A stretch of 64,000 bases of DNA from Schistocephalus solidus (GCA_017591395.1 WEDG01000464.1:62001-126000); one strand, 5' to 3'. Positions 11,034 to 22,974 are shown, counted from the stretch's first letter. The notes: generated by a model not told the origin, from the sequence alone. A program made the numbers and translations.

Positions 11034-11172
11034 ACAAGGGAAACTGGGATAGGCATTTCTTGCTAATTAGCCGTCATCAGCCAGTCATACCCAACTCCAG
11101 GTGGTGCCCCGCCGGACACTCGAATCCGTGAAATGTTGTTCACAGTCCAACACTCTAACCATTGAGCGTGAA
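11034..11172 (-). mobile_element. SINE, minus strand, diverged
   Basis: Carries the SINE body (reverse reading of GACAAGGGAAACTGGGATAG...GCCGTCATCAGCCAGTCATAC), followed toward 11170 by a decayed tRNA-like head (reverse reading of CACTCTAACCATTGAGCG). Same family as the copies at 17.7 and 32.5 kb. Confidence 0.75.
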
Positions 11173-11174
11173 GT

Positions 11175-13200
11175 ATTCACGGGTATTTCAAGGACGATCT
11201 GAAACTCATTGTAACCGAACACTAGAAGTATCTATAAAGTTAACTAACTGCAAAGTTCTCTTAATATATAAAAATTTGCATGTTTGTCATCGCACCTTTC
11301 AATTCTAATTCCATTTATTAGTCACTGACCAGCCTGTCAACATGGGGCCTCATAAATAATTGTGTTCATAAGACTTTCCTATCGGGGAGATTAAAGAAAA
11401 ACCTGTTGGCTTTAGTCAAACGCATCTGGAGCAATCTAGGAACCGAGGAAAAAAACAGTTCGTTTTCTTAAAACCGTGTTGGAATCTGTTTTAGATGATT
11501 CGTTTTTCCAGACTAACGCGTATGTCAACTTGACATGCAAACCACAAAATTGGGTTTAGTACGGTACTATTAATAAATAAAATAATGAGGAATAAACCAG
11601 ATACAAACCTCAAAGGTAGAACACGTGGTCAAATCAAAGGAGTTGGCCAAATATAACGCATGATTATAAACACCACAAGGTGGGTTCGCTGCCTCACGCG
11701 TGTACAAGAACAATGTAACAATACGGGTGACCCGAAGTTTCAAGGCCAAATTCAATGAAAATAAACAAAGAAGTTCAGTTCAAATGGGTGGGGGAAAAAC
11801 AAACAAGGTAGGAAACAACGTGCAAGTAGCTCAGATAGAACTTCACAGGAGATAGAAGTGGTGAATTTTCAAATTTGTTCGACAGAAGATAACATAACCT
11901 AAACCCGAATCGGACACTGCTTGTCAACGGTCACCCTTTATGGTACACCTATTCTTGAAGGATATTTAAGTGTAAACTGCACCAAAGGACTATTTTTAAA
12001 AGTTTTTCTACCTGCGAGAAAATTTATTTACTCTTATGGGCAAGCTTTCTGCACAGGTTAAACTTGGTACCACTGATTTTTCACGTTTTGGGAATTTGTC
12101 ACTTTTCTAAATAAGTTGGCATTTCTAAACGACGTAATATAACTTTTATTATTTCTTTGTATGTTTTGTATATGCATATGCATGTATATTTCTTTTTATG
12201 CATTTCTTTGTATACCTAAAATTCATGTTAATTTGCCTATTATTATTTCAATGTTTTGGTACATTCGTGGGTACCTTTTTGCAAGTGATTAGCAAATCTT
12301 CCTAAATTTCGATATTTTGCATATGCTAGGTAATACACTGCAAGTATTGCCTACCAGCTTCTCGATTAGGGTAGATGCAGTAGTTGCAGCAGATAAATAG
12401 TCAACGAGAAGGCGACCTCTTTAAGGTAACAGAGACACATGCATCGCACTGCCAAAATACTTAAATAGACGGCAGTAGTTTAAAGCCGCATCAATGATAA
12501 AGGGTCTCAAAAATCAATGTGAGAAATGCTTGCTACTTAAGTATAATTTTTATAGTGTGCAGTTGTTGCGAGCCTCCAAAAAGTGGCTCATTCAAACGTC
12601 CGGTATGCTGGCGTGACTGAGATCTTGGGATCATACTGTACGATAGTTAATTTTACACAACTCGCCAAATAACCATTTCCAAACAAAATTACATTTCAGA
12701 CTTTCGGGTAACATTCCATGCGATAGCGTATCTACTGTAAGTGTCTGTATACGCATAATGCGTATCCGGAGGAGCTTTGGTTGAATAAGACAGCTCACTT
12801 GTCCACAACCGAAATAAGCGGAGGAAGGTGGTTCAGAAATCAATAAGTATAATTTACTTGCCTTTGCCAGTCAGTCAAATCCCGACCAAACCTACAAAGG
12901 TGAAAACCATTCCCGCCTGTCACTGAATAGGTCCAATTGTAGTGGAAACAACGTGGGTCCTCAACCCAACTGATAAGAATGGTAAGCCCAATGACCTGTG
13001 AATCCAGGTACGAATTGAGGCCTTTCTTGGTCCACCCCTGGGGTTGGGCTAGTATTGGAAAGTAGAACGGACATGGTCTTCTTTATTTCCCCTTCGGAAA
13101 GTGAGGAGGCCACGGACGGACGGCACGGGCCACATGGCCGAGTAAGTACCACATGCCAACATCCAAAATGAATGTTGAACTTGCGACCAAGTAACACCTC
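11175..13200. other. Region with no recognised gene
   Basis: AT-rich. Minus-strand frames of 60-78 codons at 11570, 12631 and 12961 have no domain I recognise and no shared splice pattern. Confidence 0.4.
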
Positions 13201-13299
13201 GGACGCGGACGTAGAATTTTCGACTCCTAGCGTTGCTAGCTAATTAGAGTATGCAGGTGGTCGTGCGGCCAGTATGCACTGTACATACTGCACTCCTTG

Positions 13300-13365
13300 T
13301 GCCGCGACCGTCTCTGATGAGGAGTTTGAGTCAGAAGCTGAAACGTCACGCCAATAAACTTCTTC
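13300..13365 (+). mobile_element. Penelope-like element tail with hammerhead-like core
   Basis: A CTGATGA at 13314-13320 is followed by a 19-base segment that can fold in part, then GAAAC at 13340-13344 and CCAATAAA. The order CUGAUGA, stem, GAAA is the hammerhead ribozyme core, which is known from Penelope-like elements. The same tail phrase recurs at 34.4 kb. Stem II pairing is imperfect, so activity is doubtful. Confidence 0.5.
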
Positions 13366-13369
13366 TTCC

Positions 13370-15035
13370 AACGCTCGCATCTTCTCCCTCTGAAATACCT
13401 CATGGAACTCGCCTGTCTTCCCAATTTCCCTTGTTTTTATGTTTGCTTGCAATCCTTATTGATTGCTCGTCGTTGTACGACCGCCTGTGTGGACACTAAG
13501 GCCGGCGCATCATAAAAGAAAGCAACTTGGAGTTCCAGTCCAGCAATCCGATAAGATCGGTCCCAGATGCCAATGCAGCGAAAAGGGCGTCCGTTAGCGT
13601 GCTCACAGATAACAGGCAGGGAAATGGCCTTCAACGGTGGCTAACAGCAAACTAAGTGACGTCCTGGGTATGACGTAGGATAGGCAAACGCCAAACACGT
13701 ACAGATGACGCCTATGATTGGGCCTTCTAGGGGTCAGTAAGACCAAGAGGAGTACTGTCGTGGAAGAAACCAGCCAGACAGGCCAGCGTCCTCAGACCCA
13801 ATCCTGGGTTGTAAGAAAATACAGAAGGCTACGGAGGGAAGGATTTATTGTGCACAGAAGCCTGGATTGCTATCCCAGGCAGCATTGGTCACTGGCGGAG
13901 CCAGAGGTGGTCTTGACTGCATCCAGTCATGCCTGAGAAAGTGGTGATAGCTCCGTAAATAGATTTGTGAAGCGAGTGAAGTGTTGTCCAATAGGTGCGC
14001 GTTGCATTACCTGACGGGTGTCGTGTCTAGTGGCCCATACTACGTCGGGCGAGCGGTGGGGTGTTCACGTGGCGCTTGGGCAGCCACGACCATCTGGACG
14101 CACCAGCGTGTGCGAGTGGAAGTCGGTTAAGGGTCCGCAGGTCAGCGAGTTTGAAACCGCTGGCTGCGAAGTTGCACGACCTTGAGGCAGTGAGCCGGAC
14201 ATGAACAGCATTGTTGGGCTTCCGCTACGGGTCTACGACGCCGGTGTCATAAGATAATGAAGTCTACGCTAATGGCAGGCCTGTTTGTCTTTTGACCTTA
14301 ACTATGCGAGACTAAGAGAGTAGGAGTTAATAACATGTCGCATTTGGGACCATGGGAGCCACTCCAATACCGCATTTTTCGGTATCTGACTATCAGTTGA
14401 CGGCCAGACATGCCAACCAAACTCAACTATAATTCTGGCGTTAGCGACCGATCACCGCTAATGCGTTGAGTCACGGAATGTCCCAGAATCAGGCGCCATC
14501 GCATGCGTGCTGGCCGTACAGTACTCAGCGCCTCGTGCTCCTGCGCTGCCGACGCAGCTCACTGGTCACCCAAGCATACGCTCAAAAACACAAGTAACTC
14601 ATTTAGTCACTTTTTCACGCTGACACGGGCATCACAGCTCAATTCACGTGCTCTAGATAGATGCCTTGTTACTTGGACCCACAGACCAACCAACAAAACA
14701 GGACAACCTATTCTGCGCACAGATTGCGTTTACTAGCTTTCATCACTGTTTGGCATCTGCTATCAGATGGGACGGTTTTTATTGTGCACTTTTTAATTGA
14801 CCAGGTGTTCCTGACGGCCAAAAGCTCTCCACAACGACATACCTGTACCTTCAACAAGTTCAAGTCCCGTGAGACTCCTGTTTGACCTCAGGGTTCCACA
14901 GGTTAGTTAATGAATCGCCATACCGTTTAGGCGAAGTCATATTGATAGATAAATGTGGGATTTGGATCGAAAACTGGAGCTTCTCAATACGAAAGCGCCA
15001 CACGTCAAAGGGAAAATAAGGGTAGCTTGGGAATC
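13370..15035. other. Region with no recognised gene
   Basis: Short frames (up to 77 codons) on both strands without recognised motifs. GC content is higher than in the surrounding DNA, which favours chance frames. Confidence 0.4.
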
Positions 15036-15039
15036 GTCG

Positions 15040-15370
15040 TGGAATCCCACTAGGTAGGGACATGGGAACAGGAAATAAGGGACGCCAGTTGGAAGGATAA
15101 TTTATTCTGTACAAAACTATTGCAGAATTGGGTCGGTGGAAGTTGGCTGCCGGACGAGGGCACATCTAGCCGCCGCGTCTGTGACGTCCCAAGTGTATGA
15201 GACCCTGAGGTCGTCATGGCACATCCAGCGAGGTTAGGTGTGAGTCGGCCTTGAAGATGATTGGCCTGTGTTGAAAGCCAGGATTGTCGAGGGCCAGACA
15301 GCTACTGGTGCGCACGTGCATGTAGACGCGAGAGGTTCAGCGTTCAACATGTGCACGGCGTTTGGTCCCT
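15040..15370 (-). repeat. Inverted copy of a 330-bp unclassified repeat
   Basis: The reverse complement matches 19498-19850 along its whole length, with roughly a quarter of positions changed by eye. Landmarks include ATGTAGACGCGAGAGGTT, GTCCCAAGTGT and the GACGCCAGTTGG / GACGTCAGTTGG blocks. No protein motif is visible in either copy. Confidence 0.75.
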
Positions 15371-15441
15371 ACAGTACCTTCAAAAGACTGGATAGCGAAG
15401 ATTAAATTCAGCATTTAAATCGATCCAGATATCGTCCGCTT

Positions 15442-15458
15442 GGGGGGGGGGGGGGGGG
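15442..15458 (+). repeat. Poly-G run, 17 bases
   Basis: Uninterrupted G run. It may form a G-quadruplex and its length is likely unreliable in assembly. Confidence 0.95.
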
Positions 15459-15559
15459 TTGTGAGCCTTAGTGAGGTAATTTGAAGGACTCTGTGTGATC
15501 CAGTTTTTCGCGGTGTTCTTATTCTCTTCCACACGCATCTTCTTAAGCGCGAAGGTGGG

Positions 15560-16360
15560 TTGCTGTCTGCGTGCAGGCTTACTCACAAATGTATACTCAG
15601 ATTTTATGTGATTTATTTCTCCGAGGTCAACACCCTGGTTAATCTACAGGTTCGACCACATGAGGAGTAGCCGTTGATCAGTCCAGCATTCCGCACCCCG
15701 AATAGCCTTTACCACTAACTGGCCATGACATCCTTAGCTAACGATCGCATAATCCGGTAGTTACCGGTAACCAAACAGTTTTGTCTACTTATAGCTGGCA
15801 GGGCAAACATGTGTTCATGATCAAATTAGGTCCCGCTGATGTCCTCACGATTAGAAACCCGAGTACGTGATTGACTAGTCGTTAAATTAAAAACAGTGGA
15901 GTTTTCAGGACGTTCATTATTCACTCTCAGCTACAGATTTATTAGCAGTGAAACAGTTCAGGGGAACACAGTCGTGAACTGCAACCTGTAGCAACGTCCT
16001 TCCTTGCTGCTACTACTACCTACTCAAAATGTTACGCCAGTTTTGTCTGCTGGCATTCATCAGAACGTGCGTTGCTTTTCGACGGCCCTACATGGTTGAT
16101 AGGGCCACCGCCAGCTCCTATTGTGATCAGGACTAACCGGCTAGATTGACCTTTGTGCGTGTCTGTCCGACCGAGACTATACTGCGGCATGACCTTTGGA
16201 TCAGCGGCTGCTAGTCCATTATCACTCCGAGTACACAAATTTTGGTTTGTGAACGTATAGAAAGGTACGATGGCCAAGAGACGACAATTCCAACATCCGA
16301 CACGTAGATGCGAAATTGCACCCCGGTCCAAAGCTACCTTGCGCAGCAGCATCATGAAAA
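15560..16360. other. Region with no recognised gene
   Basis: A 166-codon minus-strand frame (16532-16032) lies partly antisense to the Penelope-like endonuclease remnant and is best read as its shadow. I see nothing else. Confidence 0.4.
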
Positions 16361-16365
16361 GGGAG

Positions 16366-16710
16366 GACCGAATAAATCCTAGTGGGCATGCGAGTACATT
16401 GCAGCGCACTCCTTGCCTAAGCGGTCCTTGTAACCACACAGGACAGACTTGGCGCATGCTCGGATCACACAGACAAGATGATAAGCTGGTTGTGCAACAG
16501 GGTAACGGATTATCACAAGTGGCCGCCCACACCTATGAAACGGGTGACGAGTTTAACTCCGCAGCCTCGAAAATAATCGCGGACGCCAGAAGCGAGACAA
16601 GCCTCGAATTGATTGAAGCCTGGACCCCCGATCTGAATTCAGTCAATCGGTATATCGACTGCGCTGGCATGCAGAACCCTGCGCAGTCACATCCATCCTG
16701 GTGCTGTTAA
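16366..16710 (+). pseudogene. Penelope-like element GIY-YIG-type endonuclease remnant, copy 1
   Basis: The open frame (16270-16710) contains CLSGPCNHTGQTWRMLGSHR, followed by a DKLVV block, the phrase SQVAAHTYETGDEF, and ELIEAW-PD-NSVNRYID. The spacing C-x-C, HTGQT, L-x-x-R, then A-H-x-x-E-T-G-H/D is what C-terminal endonuclease domains of Penelope-like elements show; these cut the target DNA. Copy 2 at 20943 aligns over the same span. The usual Tyr of the YTGQT position is His here, and the N-terminal GIY part is not clear, so the domain is probably inactive. Confidence 0.7.
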
Positions 16711-16768
16711 TGTTTGATTGGCCCCTAGCCACTATACCTGTCGCTTCGTTTGCTGCCGATTTCTAGTA

Positions 16769-16830
16769 CTGACGAGATGCTTCTGTACGAGTTCGAAAGT
16801 TCAGATGAATAAAGAAATGGTTATGGCGAT
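16769..16830 (+). ncRNA. Hammerhead-ribozyme-like core in a Penelope-like tail
   Basis: CTGACGA at 16769-16775 and GAAA at 16795-16798 fit the CUGANGA...GAAA core with a 19-base stem-loop II segment between. Only the outermost base pairs of stem II are obvious. The sequence ends with GATGAATAAAG and follows the endonuclease remnant by about 60 bases. The other copies at 21318, 13314 and 34420 support a conserved tail. Confidence 0.4.
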
Positions 16831-17039
16831 TGAACAGCCTTCTCCTTCCCGATTTATAAAAGCGTATGCCACAATGAAAAACAATCGACGTTTGCAGCCC
16901 ACAAATTACGGTAACTTTCTCCTAACAACACAGTCGATATCCCTGAAACAAGTTACCAACCCGTTAAACTCAGCCCCCTTCAGATCCAAATGATCGGAAA
17001 TTTCAAGAACCTTCATGTCACTTTGCCTTCCATTGGTGA

Positions 17040-17610
17040 GAACGCAGGATGATGTCGAGTGGTCGAAGGAGCTATCCTTATTCAAGCGGACAGGTTCGCT
17101 GCATGAACCATCCCGATTCAGGGCTGGGAATGCTGACAGAGATGTCTGAGAACGCCAGCGGAAGTTGGTTTGCATCAGAATCATTCTGCAGGTGCGGCAT
17201 ACTAGTGCAGATACATGGAAAAATTGCTTTCACGGGGTGAATACGAGGAATGAGACTCCATCAATTAATGTCAGCTGTCTTGCAACAGCACAAACCAAAA
17301 TTCTGGGCTCGCTATATGGACGATTCCTTCGTTATTATTAAACGGATTCAGGCCCCAATATGCCCAGAACATTATTACGCTGTTGCCCCGATTTAAAGTG
17401 TACGAGTGCAAAGGGAAATAATTAAATGAACTTGCTGACTACGTCCGTTGCAAAGATTATGCAAGGTCTAAAAACTGAAGTGTCCGGGGACCTGCTAAGT
17501 ACGGCACGTTTGTTATGCTTAAGGAGGAACAACCCATGTAACCTCATTCGTCGAAGGGCATGCAATCAGGGCGTTGAGACACACGGCAGCCCAATGGGCG
17601 TATTTTATTC
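17040..17610 (+). pseudogene. Penelope-like reverse transcriptase remnant
   Basis: Bases 17294-17345 encode PKFWARYMDDSFVIIKR, the RT motif C in the form typical of Penelope-like elements (WxRYVDDTF). About 180 bases on, 17528-17590 reads NNPCNLIRRRACNQGVETHGSP, resembling the post-RT block of this family that ends in R-V-x-T-H. Frameshifts break the parts. It lies downstream of an endonuclease remnant rather than upstream, so it belongs to a different or tandem copy. Confidence 0.65.
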
Positions 17611-17664
17611 GTAGTAGCCTGTGGCCTGAATGTAAATAATCCCAATCTAAACTGGCAAGACAAC

Positions 17665-17825
17665 GAGCCCATGGCTCAATGGTTAGAGCGTTGGACTTCT
17701 GATCAATAGGTTGCAGGTTCGAGCCCCGAGTGGTATACTACCTGTGGTTGGGTATGACTGGCTGCCGACAGTTAATAAGCCAGAAATGGCCATTCCAGTC
17801 TCCCTTGTCTTTGCCGACAATATGC
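17665..17825 (+). mobile_element. tRNA-derived SINE with recognisable head
   Basis: The head has box A-like TGGCTCAATGGTTAGAGCG and box B GGTTCGAGCCCC (17717-17727). The anticodon-arm sequence GACTTCTGATCAATAGG resembles tRNA-Arg, which may be the source. The 3' half does not pair with the 5' end, so it is not a tRNA. The body continues with GGGTATGACTGGCTG, CCAGAAATGGCCATTCCAG and TCTCCCTTGTCTTTG, shared with copies at 9.5, 11.0, 20.7, 32.5, 34.6 and 44.5 kb. Transcription would be by RNA polymerase III from boxes A and B. Confidence 0.85.
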
Positions 17826-17834
17826 ATCTGTCTA

Positions 17835-17945
17835 TTCCATTACTAGCCGCTGTGCGGCTGCTGGCGGGGCTCGAGAGTGAACCTCAAGTCAGAATGGGAT
17901 GAGCGAGTTCCGTTAGCGATCGATGAGCGTTCATCAACGAATGAC
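17835..17945 (+). repeat. Diverged copy of the (TA)-linked unit
   Basis: Shares GGCTGCTGGCGGGGCT and the AATGGGATGAGCGAGT block with 9170-9296. It follows the SINE directly, so the two often travel or sit together. Confidence 0.55.
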
Positions 17946-17949
17946 AGGT

Positions 17950-19120
17950 GAATGTCCACGATAAAATTGGCAATGAATAGACCTTACACCAATTAACCGA
18001 ATCACTCGAATAAGTTACCTCTTCAAAACCCGCTTTATTTAGATATTTCGCTGACGAATGTCTGCTTGCTTTGCCATTTTTCCAAAGTTAAGGCAATTTA
18101 AAATTGAGATAATTTAGTGCTATTTTTTTCTGCTTTAAATTAAAATACTCGCTTCTGTGATTTTTATTAGAGTCCTTTTCAATGTGTCTGTAATCTTTAA
18201 GGCTTGGCGCCACGCTTTGAAATTCACAACAGAGCAGCCTATAAATACTAAGATATTACCAAAATTACTAATTATTCACCTCTTCCGTTTCTAAATTATT
18301 CATTAACAAAAACATCTTTACATATGCTTCAAATGTAACACAGATTTGTGTGGAGGGCTAATTCATACCAAGGTATAAGAGTATTCGCGAAGTGCAGCAA
18401 AGTATTGGGACGTTTAAAGAAATGATTGGCAGTAGAAGCTAGTACCCTGTGTTAGCACACCAAAATTACACGGATTTCCAAATGCGAATTTTCAAAATCA
18501 ATAAAACGTCTGGATTTCTCAAAATTACCTGCTTGCGTGCACCTTGCCTCACCTGATCTACCTGGAGAAAAAAATTAATTTGTGTAGAATTCCGTGTGAT
18601 AAAGTCATGAGTTTTGATTACGCTTTCCTTAAAGACAAACACGCGCGGATGAGCAAACTTAGTCTATGATAGTTAGTAGCCTAGGACGCCGTTATACTAC
18701 ACAGAAACGAAGATTTCCGCTTGAATTAGCAAATAAATGACTGATAGGATTATTTATAAACGTATTATGCATTAAAAGGGGTATTTTTCAGAATAGGCTA
18801 GGCGAGTAAATGAAATTTACAGCATTTTAGCTGTCGCCAAATGATCACCCCAATTTCCGTCATCATGCTTCATGAGATAGGTCACATAATGCAGATCCAC
18901 ACCTTTGTTGCTGAGACAATGGCTAATAGTTAACGGCAGCTGCCCTCTGCTTGTAATAATTTGTCACACGTTTGCAACGTTGACTAACGCATGGTTTTGC
19001 ACCTGACTCCTTCTATGAAAAATGTCGTTTGCTTTTTTTGCTGTATGTGGTGAATCACAGAAGATCAGGCAGCAGAAGCAGACCGGGGAGAGGATGGTGC
19101 CTGTTTGACCGCCTATTTGT
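17950..19120. other. AT-rich region with nothing recognised
   Basis: No frame above 60 codons before 18960 and no match to other repeats in the window. Confidence 0.4.
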
Positions 19121-19128
19121 CGACATTC

Positions 19129-19180
19129 CCGGCGCGTCCACAGGCGACAGATAGCGGAATCAGGGTAAAGTGACAACTGG
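19129..19180 (+). repeat. Short dispersed repeat (GGCGCGTCCACAGG family)
   Basis: GGCGCGTCCACAGGCGACAG and ATAGCGGAAT recur with few changes at 38818-38850 and more weakly at 32936-32995. Its class is unknown. Confidence 0.5.
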
Positions 19181-19497
19181 CTGCAAAATTAGCAGGCTCT
19201 CGGAGCTGATCGATAAACACTTGCTGGCCACGTGACGTGGTTGAGCGGCGGCCAGACAAATCGGTTATCAATGAGTTCACGAGGCGTAACAGGAAAGCAA
19301 CATGTCGCATGCTGTTCGCCCTCAAACGCCGCTATTTTGGACCCTGAGCTCAGGAGCCATCCCTTCGTCAGGCCCTTCCGCACTGTTGCCGCCAGGGCAT
19401 GCATGACTCGAGCGGTTTTGAACTACCAGACGACTATGATTTACGCAGTGTGATTTAATTCAGCGAAGGCTAACGACTCCGAAAGCGGCAATTCTGT

Positions 19498-19850
19498 AGT
19501 GACCCAACGCCGTGCGCATGTTGAACGCTAAACCTCTCGCGTCTACATGCACGTGCGTACCAGTGGCTGTCTAGTCTTCGACAATCCTGTCTTTCCACAC
19601 AGGCCAATCATCTTCAAGGCTGACTCACACCTAACCGCGCTGGATACGCCGTGACGACTCCCCATGGTCTCACACACTTGGGACTTCGCAGACGCGGTGG
19701 CTGGACGTGTCCTCGTCAGGCAGTCAATTTCGTCCAACCCCTTCTGTGATATTTTTGTACCGAATAAACTATCCTCCCAACTGACGTCCGTCTTCTTATC
19801 TCCATCTACGGAACGCGGTCAGGTCGTAGCGACCAATGCCTCTCCTATCA
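19498..19850 (+). repeat. Direct copy of the 330-bp unclassified repeat
   Basis: Partner of 15040-15370 in inverted orientation. A 116-codon frame (19664-20014) runs through and past it, but the partner copy does not keep that frame, so it is unlikely to be coding. Confidence 0.75.
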
Positions 19851-20737
19851 ACTTAGCTTGCTGCGATAATTCCTCGGTTTACGACAAAAACAAAACCTGC
19901 TCAACAACAGCAACTACGGAAAATTTCCCAGATGAATACTGGGGATTGACCCAAAATGCAAGCTTGGAGGAAAATGGGCTTAAAACCATACTCAGTGTCC
20001 CTGACTCTGTTTAACCACTTCAGTCAGAACAGAACAGTTGAGGGGAGTGAGAATTTTAAAAACTTTAAGTATACGCCTCTAACACTTCAAGTAGACGGAT
20101 TTACACCAACTTTGTGATTTATTTCTGGGGCAATTAAAAGGGAACAATTTTTAAACTGGAGTATTTACCAGAAAGCACAAAGAACGCTGGGGGACCCACT
20201 GATAGCCCGAATCCCGCGCAGCTGTCCTGCAAAGGCCGACTGTCAGCGAAACGCGCGTCTTGGGCTTTTAGCTGGTACCCGTGCTGTCAATATAGGGTAC
20301 CCTAACTATACCACAATCTGCCTGTTGGCAGTTCAGTTAATATTACGCGGTTATACCGTTCCAGCTGATAGAAATTGGCCTAAATATTCATATCAACCTT
20401 CAGTATACGCCTATAAACCTTCAAATAGACAGATTAAATCCAAGTTAGAGATTGATTTCTCAGGACATTAAAAATCAAAAAATGTCGATTGTTGCGGATG
20501 AGCATAAAGATGTAAGGATAGGTAAATCAAAAATACCTTAATGGTGAGACGGTCAAAGTTCTCCAAACGTTAAATTACCTAGCCTAAAAATCCTAGGACA
20601 GTTTTTACCTGGTAGGCACTCCTGGAGCCATTTGTGACATATCAGTTCAAAGAAGTTAAATTCGGGGTTCCATAGTTCGATTCGCAAATAAACGAATTTG
20701 CATAGTAGTCAATAAATGCGTTTTCTAAGCCAGTGGC

Positions 20738-20830
20738 TATCTCCAGGCTGGGTTATGGTTGGCTGACAACCGCAAGTAAGCCAGGAAACCATCATTCAAG
20801 TTCCCATTGTCTTTAGTAGTAGAACTTTCC
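20738..20830 (+). mobile_element. SINE body fragment
   Basis: Reads GGGTTATGGTTGGCTGACAA, then AAGTAAGCCAGGAAACCATC, then CCATTGTCTTTAGTAG, a diverged SINE body without a clear head. Confidence 0.6.
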
Positions 20831-20942
20831 TATCACTGAAAACGGTTTCAACAAATAATTGACTCATAAAAGCGGAAGCAATTAGCCACTAAGATTATGA
20901 GTGTTAGGTCGGTGATGATCGGGTTTTTGACACTTCTTAGTC

Positions 20943-21375
20943 AAGGACCGAGTAAATCCTAGTGATCACTCGGGTGTAGTGTATCACATCCCGTGCATAA
21001 ACTGTCCCCGTAACTACACAGGACAGACTGTATGCATGCTTGGATCGTGCATACACGAGCATAAGCTGGCTGTAAGCGGGGGTAATGTCTTATCACAAGC
21101 GGCTGCCCGCATCTACGAAACGGTCGTGTTTAAATTCGCAGTCACGACCGATAATCGCACAGGCCAGAAAAGCCGGGAATAGATTGAAGCCTGGGCCGCC
21201 GATGAGAACTCAATCGACTTATCGATCTGGAGCCGGCATACAGAGCCCTGCACAGTCACCTCCGGACTGACCACTACCCTCTATAACTGTTGGTTGTTTT
21301 TTGCTGCCGCTTTTATCTTTGAAGAGGGATGCCAGTAGGAGTTAGAATTCTCAGATGCATAAAGCCATGGTTCCG
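20943..21375 (+). pseudogene. Penelope-like element GIY-YIG-type endonuclease remnant, copy 2
   Basis: The frame reads YHIPCINCPRNYTGQTVCML, then a short block with EHKLAV, then SQAAARIYETVVFKF. It shows the C-x-x-C pair and the YTGQT motif more clearly than copy 1. After a stop at 21180 the frame continues with IEAWAADENSIDLSI. The 3' tail (21318-21365) is a decayed version of the hammerhead-like tail of copy 1, ending in GATGCATAAAG. The RT half is absent upstream, so this is a 5'-truncated copy. Confidence 0.75.
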
Positions 21376-22585
21376 GCTAGTGAAGAAATTTCTTTACTTA
21401 TGCACACACACCTGGAATGCGAACACTAGCCTCAATTCTAACTTTGGAGAAATATCAGCTTATAGCATCTACACAGGCTTAATATAGACAGTTTCATTGC
21501 CTTCCACTCAGTCCCGGCCAACCCCTCCCTGAAGTGTTGCCATCAGAGTTAGCGTTCAGCATAGGACTAAGACCAATGTTAAGCTTAGGATTCAGGGTTA
21601 CGGGATTAGGTTAAGGCTTTAGGGTGAGAGCCCAGCCTGTAAACCTTGACAACTTAAATTACCTCTTCAGTCGCGGCCAGTAAGAGTCAGGTGTAAGGAA
21701 ACTTTCTCCCTGGATGAGATTGGTCACCATGGGCTAGAGTCAGTTCGCCTAGAATATCTGGCCAGCACCCTCAGTTTCCATTTTTCCCCGCCCACCTACA
21801 GTCCTTAATTTCCAGTGTTTAAAATTGTGCGCTCGCGTTTTTAGGCTGACGGCGTTAATGCAATTTTTAACCTTCCCTGAAGATAACTATCCTTCCGCTC
21901 CGTTAAACCTACCCATAAAAGCCCTCTCATCAATACTGCCGTAGTACAGAAGTCCTTGCATCGCGTTGTCCGAGTAGGGCCACATATCAGATCGTTCCTA
22001 CTAGGTCTGGTAGAATTAGTAAACTAGATAACAACCGTTTAGCTATGCTTCGAGTACCGAGAAGAACCTTGGTTTTACTGCAGACAGCCCTTATCTTCGT
22101 GTGTTCTGATCCCACTGAGGTCGCCGACTTTCACAATTACGTCAGATCAGTGATCAAAAGCAGCTAAAACGAATGTTCTCTCGGATTTGGGACTACTCCC
22201 GGAACAATATGCGAGACAAAAGGTGAAAAAACCCAATGTTACCTATCGGGGTCTCGTAGCTAAGGTGTTTAGAGGGCTAGCTGTATACAGTCTTAGCCTT
22301 GCCGTCGTAAGCTCGGACGCAGCCGAGTTTTTCGGAAGTGGGTATTCAGTCCCATTGGTTCTGAAAATTTCAGCCAAACGGCATTACAAACAAGAAAACA
22401 CTTGTCCATGTTTGAAAACAACCCAGCACTAATCCTAAACTTCTATTCGGCATTCACCTGACAGTAACAACATTGGCTTTCTAAAAATATCTCACATCAT
22501 TCAATGTTTCAGTCTGCGGTTTCCAGGCGTTTCCCTGAACATCGAAGTAAGAAGGCAAAAATGTAATAGTGATTTATCTATGTAT
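21376..22585. other. Region with no recognised gene
   Basis: Bases 21575-21625 hold weak TTAGGG-like units. An 81-codon frame at 22187-22432 has no known motif. Confidence 0.4.
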
Positions 22586-22589
22586 TCGG

Positions 22590-22970
22590 TGGTGTCCCTA
22601 AACGGACCGCATGACAGATGCACTGAACCAACACAATAGCCAAATCAGGGTACGGCAGGCGTTATTCTTATTTGTAATGAACTGCCATAACAAATGGCGA
22701 ACGTGGGGGGGGGGTGCGCGTGGTCACGCGTAGGTGCTGGCTTATGACGCCCCACCCACTTTTGCCATTTAGGGCTTCATTTGCGTTCGACCCCGCCTCC
22801 GGTCTTCTTGACACCGGACACTGGCGGATAAGGGAAGAGTGAGTGCAGTAGATGCAGTGCAAGTCTACTATCACTTAAAACTAATTTGCGCATAAGTAGC
22901 CGTCCCTACACCACCCTTCTGTTGAGCATACAGCGGACCTTATCGGACTAAGACGGTCGAGCTGACGTAT
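22590..22970 (+). repeat. Unclassified dispersed repeat, copy 1
   Basis: Shares blocks in order with 50005-50350: GGGTACGGCAGGCGTTATTC, TCCGGTCTTCTTGA, GACACCGG, the GTGCAG/GTGCGG-TGCAG-GCAAG block, ACTATCACTTAAAACTAATT and CACCGTCCCT. It lies just downstream of the XPO4 stop codon. No open frame is conserved between copies. Confidence 0.8.
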
Positions 22971-22974
22971 ATGC

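Noticed and set aside
16032..16532. A 166-codon minus-strand frame
   Set aside because: Mostly antisense to the Penelope endonuclease remnant and without a motif.
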